Source of the DNA: Neorhizobium galegae
GTDB taxonomy: Bacteria > Pseudomonadota > Alphaproteobacteria > Rhizobiales > Rhizobiaceae
NCBI RefSeq assembly: GCF_017877135.1
Contig: NZ_JAGIPH010000001.1
Span: 1,054,001 to 1,118,000 of the forward strand
Length of the DNA stretch: 64,000 bases
Direction of reading: 5' to 3'
In this document: positions 1 through 8,357 of the stretch, piece after piece
Numbering within the stretch: position 1 is the first letter of the stretch
Layout: each line of letters opens with the position of its first letter
Notes under the pieces: generated by a model
The model's input: the letters and a program-made list of their open reading frames with translations, nothing else
The model's database searches: none
What the model was told of the DNA's origin: nothing
Made by a program: the position numbers and the translations under genes

Positions 1-98
1 GGGTGGTTGCGCCAAGGATTTTTTTAAGGCGCCGCACGGGCGGAACCCATCGCGAAACCGCCCGCGACGGCGAAGCTATTTCTGGTTAAGGAACGCCC

Positions 99-1028
99 GT
101 GACTGTCTATCTGCCCATTGCAGAGCTGTCGGTGAATATCTTCATCATTCTCGGCATGGGCGCGGCCGTTGGTTTCCTGTCCGGCATGTTCGGCGTCGGT
201 GGCGGCTTTCTGATCACGCCGCTGCTGATCTTCTACAACATTCCCCCGGTCGTGGCGGTGGCAACCGGCGCAAACCAGGTGGTGGCCTCCTCGGTGTCAG
301 GGTCGATCAGCCATTTCCGGCGCGGCACGCTGGATGTGAAGCTGGGCAGCGTGCTGCTGGCGGGTGGTCTCGCCGGCGCGACGGTCGGCGTGTGGATCTT
401 TTCCTGGCTGCGTCGTCTGGGCCAGCTGGACCTCATCATCTCGCTTCTCTACGTCGTCTTTCTCGGCACGATCGGCAGCCTGATGCTGACTGAAAGCCTG
501 CGCGCGATGCGCCGCGCGGCCCGCAACGAGCCGCTGCCGCTGAAGCGCCCCGGCCACCACAACTGGGTGCACCGGCTGCCGCTGAAAATGCGCTTCAAGA
601 AGTCGAAGCTTTATCTTTCCGCCATTCCGGTGGTGACGCTCGGCTTCGGCATCGGCATCCTCACCTCCGTCATGGGTGTCGGCGGCGGCTTCATCATGGT
701 GCCGGCGATGATCTATCTCCTGCGCATCCCGACCAATGTCGTGGTGGGCACCTCGCTGTTCCAGATCATTTTCGTCACCGCCTACACGACCATCGTCCAG
801 GCCACGACGAATTACTCCGTCGACATCGTGCTGGCGACGATCCTGATGGTGGCCGGCGTCATCGGCGCGCAATACGGCGTGCGCGTCGGGCAGAAGCTGC
901 GCGGCGAACAGCTGCGGGCACTTCTCGGCCTGCTGGTGCTGGCCGTGGGCGTGCGCCTTGCGATCGATCTCGTCGTGACGCCGGCCGATCTCTATTCGAT
1001 CGCGGTCGGAGGCTTCGGCAACCGATGA
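99..1028 (+). CDS. TauE/SafE (TSUP) family membrane exporter
   Basis: 309-residue integral membrane protein of the sulfite exporter TauE/SafE (TSUP) family. It shows the internal duplication of that family: a glycine-rich GMFGVGGGFLITPLL motif near residue 28 and a matching VMGVGGGFIMVPAM near residue 190, each followed by hydrophobic helices, about eight membrane segments in all. Family members move small sulfur-containing or organic anions across the inner membrane; the substrate here cannot be read from sequence. The start is GTG and no strong ribosome binding site is visible. The stop overlaps the next gene's start (ATGA), so the two are probably translationally coupled. The 98 bases upstream contain no gene. 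Confidence 0.9.
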   Translation: MTVYLPIAELSVNIFIILGMGAAVGFLSGMFGVGGGFLITPLLIFYNIPPVVAVATGANQVVASSVSGSISHFRRGTLDVKLGSVLLAGGLAGATVGVWIFSWLRRLGQLDLIISLLYVVFLGTIGSLMLTESLRAMRRAARNEPLPLKRPGHHNWVHRLPLKMRFKKSKLYLSAIPVVTLGFGIGILTSVMGVGGGFIMVPAMIYLLRIPTNVVVGTSLFQIIFVTAYTTIVQATTNYSVDIVLATILMVAGVIGAQYGVRVGQKLRGEQLRALLGLLVLAVGVRLAIDLVVTPADLYSIAVGGFGNR

Positions 1029-1825
1029 TGCGCGCGCTCCTTCTCCTGCTGCCGCTCATTCTTCTGGCCGGGACGGCAAGGGCCCAGGTGCCGCTCGGCC
1101 AGGGACCATCGACGGTGCGCGAGGGGCTGGAGATCGGCACCTCGACCAGTGAAATCGCCATCACCTCGGATTTTCGCGGCGCCGATCTCACCGTGTTCGG
1201 GGCGCTCAACAATGCCGACGAACTGTTTCTCGCCATCGGCCAGTATGATGTCGTGGTGACGCTGTCCGGCCCGATCGATTATGCCACCGTGCGGCGCAAA
1301 CAGCGCATCTTCGGCATCTGGATGAACACCGATTCGATGACCTTCGAGCAGGTACCGGAATCCTATTCCATTGCCAGCACGCGCCAGCTCGAGGACATCC
1401 AGCCTGCCCCTTCGCTCAACCGTCTGGGTCTCGGCATCGACCACCTGACGCTTTCGCCGACCGGCTTCGTCGGCAATGCGACGCAGGTCGGCGCCTTTCG
1501 CGAGGCCTATCGGCGCCTGAAACTGTCGAACGGGCTTTACCAGCGCGACACGCGCGGCGTGCGCTTCGTCAGCCCGAGCCTGTTTCGCGCCACGCTTCGC
1601 CTGCCGGCCAATGTGCCGGATGGCGTTCATCTGGTGCATGCCTATCTGTTCAAGAGCGGCGAACTCATTCAAAGCCGCGACCTGCCGCTGCGGGTGGTCA
1701 AGACAGGTCTTGAACAGACCATCACCGATGCCGCCCACCAGCAGCCGCTGGCCTATGGCCTGTTCAGCGTGCTGGTGGCGCTCGTCACCGGCTGGGGCGC
1801 CAGCATCATGTTCCGCAAGGACTGA
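1025..1825 (+). CDS. TIGR02186-like (Alph_Pro_TM) membrane-anchored protein
   Basis: 266-residue protein with an N-terminal signal segment (residues 1-20, ending near ARAQ), a long periplasmic beta-rich region, and a C-terminal membrane helix near residues 240-260 followed by a short basic tail. This layout matches the alphaproteobacterial family TIGR02186, typically next to TauE/SafE exporters; no biochemical role is established. It overlaps the exporter gene by four bases. The context suggests a periplasmic accessory to the exporter, which is inference. Family assignment is from recall of conserved phrases such as ADLTVFGAL and the gene pairing. Confidence 0.8.
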   Translation: MMRALLLLLPLILLAGTARAQVPLGQGPSTVREGLEIGTSTSEIAITSDFRGADLTVFGALNNADELFLAIGQYDVVVTLSGPIDYATVRRKQRIFGIWMNTDSMTFEQVPESYSIASTRQLEDIQPAPSLNRLGLGIDHLTLSPTGFVGNATQVGAFREAYRRLKLSNGLYQRDTRGVRFVSPSLFRATLRLPANVPDGVHLVHAYLFKSGELIQSRDLPLRVVKTGLEQTITDAAHQQPLAYGLFSVLVALVTGWGASIMFRKD

Positions 1826-1872
1826 GCGCCGGGTGCGGGCACCCGGCGCCCTGGTTGTCTCCTGTTCGGCGC

Positions 1873-2664
1873 TTACATCGCCGGCAGAACGGCAATGTCG
1901 CGGACGGCACCGCTGGTACCGGTGATGTCCGCCATTCTCGTCGCCTTGCCGGTTTCAAGATCGACGGTGTGCACGACATTGTCCGCGACGAGCCAGGCGG
2001 TATTGGACCCATCCGCCGTCGTCTGGATGTCGAAGGCATAGGTGGCGGGCTTTGCTGCAAGGCCGAGCTTGCCGATTGCCTTCAGCGTGCCGTCATTCGG
2101 CTTGGTCTGCTGGATCAGCCCGCCGATCGTGGCATCGATGTTGAACATGGCCGTCTTCTCGGGCTTGCCATGCGAATTGGTGTAGGCGGCGGCAACGATG
2201 GCCGGGGTCTCGCCCTTGTGCATGTCACCTTCCTCGAAGGCGAGGCTACCATCCACCGTGACGGCGCCCGTATCGGGGTGGACGCGGTGGTTGGTTGTGC
2301 CGGTCATGAAGCGCAGGCGGTCGGCTGCCGGATTGAAGTCAACCACGATGGGCGCATCCCCGATGGCAAGCGGCTTGTCCATGCGGGCGAGTTCCGCCGC
2401 GCGGCCGGTTTTGAGATCAATGGTGACGATGACACCGTCCGGCGTGACACCGACCAGCGTGCCGTTGGAGGGGCGCAGGTCGATGCCGACAAGGCGCTGA
2501 ACGCCCTCGACCTCCAGGGTTTTGCTCACCACAGGCTTCTGCGTGTCGAACATCACCAGCGTCTTTTCACCGACAAGCCCGACGGCGGGGGCCGCCCATG
2601 CGAAAGAAGCGGAGGCGGCAAGCACGGTGGATGCGACAAGCACGGTTTTGGTCAATTTCATCAT
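1873..2664 (-). CDS. DUF4394-domain exported protein
   Basis: 263-residue protein with a clear signal peptide (MKLTKTVLVASTVLAASASF, cleavage after AWA) followed by a repetitive beta-strand domain resembling DUF4394 (motifs DLRPSNGTLVGV, VDFNPAADRLRF, NHRVHPDTG). The domain is propeller-like and of unknown function. Two adjacent ATG codons are possible starts; AGGAG lies 4 bases before the first and 7 before the second (2661), so the second is also good. It is transcribed divergently from an ECF sigma/anti-sigma pair, and both directions carry the same CTGCATCC box, so it is a likely target of that sigma factor. Confidence 0.82.
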   Translation of the reverse strand: MMKLTKTVLVASTVLAASASFAWAAPAVGLVGEKTLVMFDTQKPVVSKTLEVEGVQRLVGIDLRPSNGTLVGVTPDGVIVTIDLKTGRAAELARMDKPLAIGDAPIVVDFNPAADRLRFMTGTTNHRVHPDTGAVTVDGSLAFEEGDMHKGETPAIVAAAYTNSHGKPEKTAMFNIDATIGGLIQQTKPNDGTLKAIGKLGLAAKPATYAFDIQTTADGSNTAWLVADNVVHTVDLETGKATRMADITGTSGAVRDIAVLPAM

Positions 2665-2738
2665 CGGTCTCCTGTTGTTAAAAGAACGGCAGAGCACGCT
2701 CCGGCGGGGTTTTCCCGAACGCACTCTCCACCCCTTCG

Positions 2739-2766
2739 ACACATGGGAGGCGCCTGCTGGATGCAG
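2739..2766 (-). promoter_or_regulatory. Candidate ECF-type promoter for the DUF4394 gene
   Basis: On the minus strand CTGCATCC (2766-2759) is followed after 16-18 bases by GTGTCGAA. The same octamer occurs facing the other way ahead of the sigma factor gene. Assignment as a -35 element is inference from the duplicated, divergent arrangement. Confidence 0.35.
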
Positions 2767-2800
2767 CAGCCCGAAATAATTCTCATTTTTTCCGCGCGGC

Positions 2801-2830
2801 CTGCATCCCGGGGCGGCGTTCACGCGTAAT
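2801..2830 (+). promoter_or_regulatory. Candidate ECF-type promoter for the sigma factor gene
   Basis: CTGCATCC at 2801-2808 is followed 16 bases later by CGTAAT (2825-2830), the spacing expected for an ECF sigma -35/-10 pair, about 30 bases before the TTG start. It mirrors the box facing the DUF4394 gene and would allow autoregulation. Confidence 0.35.
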
Positions 2831-2861
2831 GGGAGCGTAGGAACACGAGGGAGGACAGGCC

Positions 2862-3422
2862 TTGGCGGCTGCGGAGATGACATCGGATGGGCTGGATCGG
2901 GATCTCTTTGCCTGTGCGCGCGGCGATGCCAAGGCGCTGAAACGGATCTTCGACCGCGAGGCGGGGCGGCTGACAGCCGTTGCCGAGCGGATCGTCAAGC
3001 GACGCGACCTGGCCGAGGAGGTGGTGCAGGAGGCCTTCATCAACATCTGGACGAAGGCCCACCAGTACAGTCCCGAGCGCGGTTCGGCGCGGGGATGGAT
3101 CCATGCCATCGTGCGCAACCGGGCGCTGAACCTCCTGCGCGACGGACGGCGCGAGGAGCTTGTAGATGCCGAGCGGCTGGAGGCGATGCGCGAGGCCGAA
3201 CAGATCGACCATGTTCTCGCAGCCTTTGCGGCGCTGGACCGGGACAGCCGGCTGCGCGCCTGCCTCGACACGCTCGATGAAACCCGCCGCCGTGGTATTC
3301 TGATGGCCTATGTCGGCGGCTACAGCCATGGCGAGATTGCCGGGCGGTTGTGCCTGCCGCTCGGGACCGCAAAGAGCTGGATCCGCCGCGGCCTTGCCGC
3401 CCTTCGGGAGTGCATGGCATGA
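2862..3422 (+). CDS. ECF-family RNA polymerase sigma factor
   Basis: 186-residue sigma-70 family ECF factor. Region 2 spans about residues 25-95 (DLAEEVVQEAFINIWTKA and GWIHAIVRNRALNLLRD are typical), and region 4 spans 130-180 with a helix-turn-helix at HGEIAGRLCLPLGTAKSWIR. It would direct polymerase to a small regulon, plausibly including itself and the divergent DUF4394 gene. TTG is preferred as start because GGAGG lies 7 bases ahead of it; the in-frame ATG at 2877 has purines immediately against it, too close for good initiation. The stop overlaps the anti-sigma start (ATGA). Confidence 0.92.
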   Translation: MAAAEMTSDGLDRDLFACARGDAKALKRIFDREAGRLTAVAERIVKRRDLAEEVVQEAFINIWTKAHQYSPERGSARGWIHAIVRNRALNLLRDGRREELVDAERLEAMREAEQIDHVLAAFAALDRDSRLRACLDTLDETRRRGILMAYVGGYSHGEIAGRLCLPLGTAKSWIRRGLAALRECMA

Positions 3423-4153
3423 GAGTAGACGACGTTCACACCCTCGCCGACGACTATGTGCTGGGACTGCTGGAACAGGCCGATGAAATGGCCGTGGAGG
3501 CCGAGCTGCCACACAACATCGACCTGCAGCGCGCCGTGGCCTCGGCCCGCGACCGTTTCCTGCCGCTCGACATGACGGTCACCCCGGTAGCGGTCAGCGC
3601 CACGCTCTGGGCGCAGATCGAGCCCCGCCTTGGAGGAGAACAAGCGACCGTCGCAGACGGGACCAGGGCAACGTCCGGCGCGCAGGCCTCCCCGATCGGC
3701 CACCAGACGGCAAACGACAATGCGGCGACGCGCTGGCGCCGTGCCGCGTTTGGGGGAATGGCGGCAACCCTTCTTCTGGCCGCCGGCCTTGGCTTCAGCC
3801 TGACCCGCACGCCGGAGCCGGTGGTGGTCGCCGTGCTGGTGAATGAGAATGGTACCGCGCAGGCCGTGGTCGAGGACTTTGGCTCCAATCGGGCCGTGGT
3901 GCGCCTGCTCGAGGATCTCGCCGTTCCAGCCGGTCGCACGATGCAGGTCTGGACGCTGCCATCCCGCGAGATGGGGCCGGTTTCGCTCGGTCTGCTTGAC
4001 GAGGCCCGCTCGGCGCGCCTCAATCCCCCTTCCCTGCCACGCCCGCAGAATGCGCAATTGTATGAAATCACGCTCGAGCCGGAAGGCGGCTCCCCGACCG
4101 GTCGCCCGACCGGCCCGATCCTGGCCAAGGGACTGGCGAGGCTGCCGCGCTAG
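3419..4153 (+). CDS. Membrane-anchored anti-sigma factor (RskA-like)
   Basis: 244-residue anti-sigma factor partner of the upstream ECF sigma. The N-terminal cytoplasmic part (residues 1-70, HTLADDYVLGLLEQ) resembles the anti-sigma domain, a single membrane helix sits near residues 108-128, and the periplasmic C-terminal half (residues 130-244, with RTMQVWTLPS) matches the RskA C-terminal domain. The zinc-binding HxxxCxxC motif of ChrR-type anti-sigma factors is absent. ATG overlaps the sigma stop by four bases, so the pair is coupled. The activating signal is unknown. Confidence 0.88.
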   Translation: MRVDDVHTLADDYVLGLLEQADEMAVEAELPHNIDLQRAVASARDRFLPLDMTVTPVAVSATLWAQIEPRLGGEQATVADGTRATSGAQASPIGHQTANDNAATRWRRAAFGGMAATLLLAAGLGFSLTRTPEPVVVAVLVNENGTAQAVVEDFGSNRAVVRLLEDLAVPAGRTMQVWTLPSREMGPVSLGLLDEARSARLNPPSLPRPQNAQLYEITLEPEGGSPTGRPTGPILAKGLARLPR

Positions 4154-4190
4154 AGTATTTCAGTGTTTCATGGCAACACCGAAATACTCT
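4152..4190 (+). terminator. Strong hairpin at the end of the anti-sigma gene
   Basis: AGAGTATTTC (4152-4161) pairs with GAAATACTCT (4181-4190), and an inner GTGTT pairs with AACAC around a 7-base loop. The stem starts inside the stop codon. There is no good T-run, so it may end transcription inefficiently or simply protect the message 3' end. Confidence 0.5.
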
Positions 4191-4205
4191 AACGCTTTGT
4201 TTCAA

Positions 4206-4251
4206 AGCATTTCCGGACGGAAAACCGTTTCACACTTTTCCTGGAAATGCT
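4206..4251. repeat. Rhizobial intergenic palindromic repeat
   Basis: AGCATTTCC (4206-4214) is inverted at 4243-4251 (GGAAATGCT), with an inner segment GGACGGAAAACCGTTTCACAC. Elements with this wording are, from memory, scattered through Rhizobiaceae intergenic spaces. Only one copy was seen here. Confidence 0.55.
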
Positions 4252-4313
4252 CTAAGTCTGCCGCGCTCGTCCGGGGGCAGACAGTCGGGATCAAGGCATC
4301 AGCGACGGCTGGC

Positions 4314-5042
4314 CTAGCCGATCAGGCTGTCGAACCGCACGGAATAGATCCGGTCGCGGCCGAGAAGATGGGCAATGAGGGCGGCACGGTCGAAGAGGCC
4401 GTGCATGGCCTTGTGCTTCAAATCGAGCCCGCCGGTGAGCACGCCGAAGGCGGGCATGACGAGGCGGGTGCCGTCCGTTGCAAAGCAGGGGCGGCGCACA
4501 TATTTGCCGCGCCGGCCAACGGTTGCCGAGGGGTGCAGGTGGCCCGCCACCTCCCCCTTGCCGGCGACAAGGCTCGGCTCGTGGCGGAAGACGAGGCCGC
4601 CATAGACCAGTTCATCGGCAGACTGGCCCGGCAGGTCGACCGTGCCGTCCGGATCATGGTTGCCGTTGATCCAGATCCAGTCACGACCGCGCGCCAGGGC
4701 ATTGATCGTGTCGCGAAAGGCCTGCGGCATCAGCTGCGAGCCGCGCCGGTCATGAAAATTGTCACCCAGCGAAATGACGATCCTCGGATCGTAGCGGGCA
4801 ATGACAGCAGAGAGGATGTTGAGCGTCGCCAGCGTATCATAGGGCGGCAGCATCATGCCGCGCCGGGCAAAGGCTGCACCTTTTTCCAGATGCAGGTCCG
4901 AAACGACGAGCACGCCGTGATCGGGCAGGTAAAACCCGCCGAGCGGATCGCAGACGCCGGCCACGCCGTTGACGAGGATCTCGGCACCGGGTGCAAGGCT
5001 CGTGATGTCTGCGGCGGCAACCGCCAGTCTCTGGTTCATCAT
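4314..5042 (-). CDS. pdeM: PdeM, ligase-associated DNA damage response endonuclease
   Basis: 242-residue calcineurin-like metallophosphoesterase. Metal-binding motifs appear in family order: SDLHLEKG, SLGDNFHD, INGNHDP and GHLHP. These match the PdeM family that travels with an ATP-dependent DNA ligase, a beta-CASP-type exonuclease and a DEXH helicase in a bacterial DNA repair cassette. The start is set at the paired ATG codons 5042/5039; an in-frame ATG at 5117 would overlap the helicase 3' end by 20 bases and lengthen the poorly conserved N-terminus. It follows the helicase on the same strand, presumably as one operon. Confidence 0.87.
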   Translation of the reverse strand: MMNQRLAVAAADITSLAPGAEILVNGVAGVCDPLGGFYLPDHGVLVVSDLHLEKGAAFARRGMMLPPYDTLATLNILSAVIARYDPRIVISLGDNFHDRRGSQLMPQAFRDTINALARGRDWIWINGNHDPDGTVDLPGQSADELVYGGLVFRHEPSLVAGKGEVAGHLHPSATVGRRGKYVRRPCFATDGTRLVMPAFGVLTGGLDLKHKAMHGLFDRAALIAHLLGRDRIYSVRFDSLIG

Positions 5043-5097
5043 CGTCGTTATCTGTGGCGAGCCCGTTCCCGCCGTCCCCGTCCTTGAGCGCTGACGC

Positions 5098-7707
5098 TCA
5101 GCCCATCGCCTCGGCAATCAGGTCCTCTGCCGCCTCGGCCAGCACCGCATCCTGCGCTTCGCCGGCGACCGGTTCCCTGCCGATTTCCAGCATGACCGGC
5201 ACGGCAAGCGGCGAGACGCGGTCGAGCGGACGATGCACCACATGGCCCTTGATTCGCGAAAGCATAGCGCCAAGCCGGCCAATGTCCAAAAGCCCTGACG
5301 CCGCATCCCGCCGCGTGGCCTCCAGCAGGACATGATCCGGCTCGTGGCTGCGCAGCACGTCATAGATCAGATCGGTGGACACCGTCACCTGCCGGCCGGT
5401 CTTTTCCTTGCCCGGATGGCGCCGTTCGATGAGGCCGGAAATGACGGCGCAGTTGCGGAACGTGCGCTTCAGCATGAAGCTTTCATCGAGCCACGCTTCC
5501 AGATCGTCGCCCAGCATGTCCTCGTCAAAGAGGTCGGCAAGGCTCAATGCCCCGCGCGCGATCATCTCGCCGATATCGTTCAATCCCCAGATGGCGAGCG
5601 AATAATCGGTGGCGACGAAGCCGAGCGGACGCGCGCCCGCCCGCTCCAGCCGGCGCGTCAGAAGCATGCCGAGCGTCTGGTGCGCCAGCCGGCCCTCGAA
5701 ACAATAGGCGATGAAAAAGAAGCGCTGGCCGCGGGGAAAGGTTTCGACCAGCAGTTCGTCACGCGCCGGCAGCATGGATTTTTCGCGCTGAAGCGCCAGC
5801 CAGTCACGCACCTGTTCGGGCAGCACGGGCCAGCGGGCGGGATCGGCGAGCATGGCGCGCACCTGGTCCGCGAGATAGGTGGAGAGCGGAAAACGGCCGC
5901 CGGCATAGGCTGGAATTTTCGGATCGAGCGAAAAGGCGTTGGAGACGAGGCATTCGTTTTCGCGGATGCCTTCAAAGCGCAGCACCTTGCCGGAAAACAG
6001 GAAGGTGTCGCCCTGCACCAGCTGTTCGAGAAAATATTCCTCCACCTTGCCGAGGACCATGCCGCCGCGCCCGACGCTGCCGCCCTTGGCATTGTGCTTG
6101 ACGAGGCGGACATTCAGCTCCGCCGCCTCGACGATCGTGCCGAGGTTCATGCGGTATTGCTGGGCGACCTGCGGATTGGAGACGCGGAAGCGGCCCTCCT
6201 TCGTCTTGCGGATCTTGGCATAGCGCTCGTAAGCGCGCAGCGCATAGCCGCCGGTTGCGACGAAATCGACGATACGCTCGAACATCTCCCAGGAGAGGTC
6301 GGCATAGGGCGAGGCGCTGGTGATCTCGCTGAAAAGCTCCAGCGGATCGAAGGGTTCGGCGCAGGCCATGCCGAGCACATGCTGGGCAAGCACATCAAGC
6401 GCCCCTTCCCCGACCGGCGGCGTATCCTGCGCGCCGAGATAATTGGCATCGAGCGCTGCCTGGCACTCCATCACCTCGAAGCGGTTGGCTGGCACGAGGA
6501 TCGCCTTGGACGGCTCGTCCATGCGGTGGTTGGAGCGGCCGATGCGCTGGGCAAGGCGCGAGGCGCCCTTCGGCGCGCCGACATGCACGACGAGATCGAC
6601 ATCGCCCCAGTCGAGCCCCATGTCGAGCGTCGAGGTGGCAACGACGGCGCGCAGCCGGTTGGCCGACATCGCCGCCTCCACCTTGCGCCTGAGGCCCGCA
6701 TCGAGCGAGCCGTGATGGAGCGCGATCGGCAGATTGTCCTCGTTGATCGTCCACAGTTCCTGGAACAGGAGTTCGGCCTGGAAGCGCGTGTTGACGAAGA
6801 TCAGCGTCGTCTTGTGCTTGCGGATTTCCTCGTAGACCGCCGGAATGGCATAGGTCGCGACATGGCCGGACCAGGGGATGCGGTCCTGCGTGGTCATGAT
6901 CGAGATATTTGGTGCGGCACCGCCCGTGACATGCACGAGGCCGGCCGGCGGCGCTGGCCCATCCTCCGCATCTCCATTCTGCGGCACCAGCCAGCGCTGC
7001 AGATCCATCGGGTCGGCGACGGTGGCCGACAGGCCGATGGTGGTGAGGCCGGGCGCCAGGCGGCGAAGACGCGCCAGCCCGAGCGACAGGAGATGGCCGC
7101 GCTTCGACGTGACGAGCGAATGCAGCTCGTCCAGCACGACATATTTCAGATCCTTGAAAAAGCGTGTCGCATCCTTGTTCGCAATCAGGAGCGCCACCTG
7201 CTCGGGCGTCGTCAACAGAATGTCCGGCGGGCTGAGCTTCTGGCGCTGGCGCTTGGATTGCGGCGTATCGCCGGTGCGGTTCTCGATGGAGACGGGCAGG
7301 CGCATTTCCTCGACCGGCTTCATCAGGTTGCGCTCGATATCGACGGCCAGCGCCTTCAAGGGCGAGATGTAGAGCGTGTGGACACCGGTAAACGGCGCGC
7401 CCGGCGGCAGTTTTCCACGTCTCGTCAGATCCGTCAGCGACGGCAGGAAGCCAGCCAGCGTCTTGCCGGCACCGGTCGGGGCAATCAGCAACATGTTCTC
7501 GCCGCCGCTAGCGCGCGCGAGAAGCTCCATCTGGTGGGCGCGCGGGCTCCAGCCCTTTTGCGCAAACCAGGTGGTAAACGCAGGCGGCAGGAGATCGGGC
7601 AGGCTGTTCGGGTTATCGGCGAGGGTCGTATCCACGTCCCTCAAAGTAATGGGTCCGACGGGAATGAGAAGGGGCACGGCGACAAGATATACCGCCGTGC
7701 GCCGCAT
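5098..7707 (-). CDS. Ligase-associated DNA damage response DEXH-box helicase
   Basis: Up to 869 residues; superfamily 2 helicase of the Lhr-like group. Visible motifs: Walker A APTGAGKT near residue 80, a DELH box in KYVVLDELHSL, SATV (motif III), and QRIGRSNHR (motif VI), followed by a long Lhr-type C-terminal region. Family knowledge places it with PdeM and an ATP-dependent ligase in DNA repair; the ligase and exonuclease genes are not in this window. The start is uncertain: the ATG at 7707 has no clear Shine-Dalgarno, and homologous sequence seems to begin near LPDLLPPAF about 35 residues in, so a GTG inside may be used. Confidence 0.88.
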   Translation of the reverse strand: MRRTAVYLVAVPLLIPVGPITLRDVDTTLADNPNSLPDLLPPAFTTWFAQKGWSPRAHQMELLARASGGENMLLIAPTGAGKTLAGFLPSLTDLTRRGKLPPGAPFTGVHTLYISPLKALAVDIERNLMKPVEEMRLPVSIENRTGDTPQSKRQRQKLSPPDILLTTPEQVALLIANKDATRFFKDLKYVVLDELHSLVTSKRGHLLSLGLARLRRLAPGLTTIGLSATVADPMDLQRWLVPQNGDAEDGPAPPAGLVHVTGGAAPNISIMTTQDRIPWSGHVATYAIPAVYEEIRKHKTTLIFVNTRFQAELLFQELWTINEDNLPIALHHGSLDAGLRRKVEAAMSANRLRAVVATSTLDMGLDWGDVDLVVHVGAPKGASRLAQRIGRSNHRMDEPSKAILVPANRFEVMECQAALDANYLGAQDTPPVGEGALDVLAQHVLGMACAEPFDPLELFSEITSASPYADLSWEMFERIVDFVATGGYALRAYERYAKIRKTKEGRFRVSNPQVAQQYRMNLGTIVEAAELNVRLVKHNAKGGSVGRGGMVLGKVEEYFLEQLVQGDTFLFSGKVLRFEGIRENECLVSNAFSLDPKIPAYAGGRFPLSTYLADQVRAMLADPARWPVLPEQVRDWLALQREKSMLPARDELLVETFPRGQRFFFIAYCFEGRLAHQTLGMLLTRRLERAGARPLGFVATDYSLAIWGLNDIGEMIARGALSLADLFDEDMLGDDLEAWLDESFMLKRTFRNCAVISGLIERRHPGKEKTGRQVTVSTDLIYDVLRSHEPDHVLLEATRRDAASGLLDIGRLGAMLSRIKGHVVHRPLDRVSPLAVPVMLEIGREPVAGEAQDAVLAEAAEDLIAEAMG

Positions 7708-7727
7708 GAAGCAGCACGGTGCCCCGG

Positions 7728-8138
7728 TTACTTCAGGACGTCCACCCGCATCACATTGTCACCGATCCGGCCATCCATGGACGACAGGCGGAATTTCGCC
7801 TCGTCCTTGCCGGCATAGCCGGGATCCGACGTGTAATAGCCGACCAGCATATCCGCCTTGGTGTCGCGGCATTTGGCATAGGGCCCCTTGGCCATTGCCG
7901 GAAAGCGTTTTTCCCGGACAAAGACCAGCTTGCCATGCTTGGGCGGCGACAGGATATAGGCCTGCGGAACCCCGTCAGCCGTGCAGTCACGGTTAAGCTT
8001 CCAGGCATTTCCGACCCATGTTCTTTCGCCCGCCACCACCTTCTTCGTCCAGACGCGGGTTTCCACCCCGTCGGTACCGGCGGTCGCACACCCCGCGAGA
8101 CTTGTCAAAACCAACAGCACGACCGCGCTCCGTTTCAT
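7728..8138 (-). CDS. Small lipoprotein of unknown function
   Basis: 136-residue predicted lipoprotein: basic start MKRS, hydrophobic stretch, then lipobox LAGC with Cys near residue 17. The mature part is basic and has no recognised domain (phrases VWTKKVVAGERTWVGNAW, HGKLVFVREKRFP, YYTSDPGYAGKDEAKF). The start at 8138 is chosen because GGAGGAG lies 8 bases ahead; an ATG two codons earlier (8144) is only 2 bases from it. It ends 20 bases before the helicase start and could be cotranscribed with it. No function is proposed. Confidence 0.75.
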   Translation of the reverse strand: MKRSAVVLLVLTSLAGCATAGTDGVETRVWTKKVVAGERTWVGNAWKLNRDCTADGVPQAYILSPPKHGKLVFVREKRFPAMAKGPYAKCRDTKADMLVGYYTSDPGYAGKDEAKFRLSSMDGRIGDNVMRVDVLK

Positions 8139-8357
8139 GCGCATTGCTCCTCCACCGGATTGGACGCCAGACACTGCAGAACGTCGGAAACGGCAGACTG
8201 CCGAGCCGGGGCTGCCGGCCCATGAGGCAGAAGCAAAGGGCAATCTTCAAAGCAAAACTGCGTGAGAAGATGGCATGAACTTACATTATTCGCTCCTCTT
8301 GCGACCGCTCGTCTCTCCCTGCCCGAGACTGCCATTTGCGGCTGCAGGAAACGACGG

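Noticed and set aside
1..98. Partial gene at the left edge
   Set aside because: No frame with coding character enters from the left; the stretch looks like a short upstream region.
5332..7818. Very long open frame (828 codons) on the plus strand opposite the helicase
   Set aside because: It is antisense to a gene with intact helicase motifs; composition (His/Gly/Arg-rich, no domains) is typical of GC-rich shadow frames.
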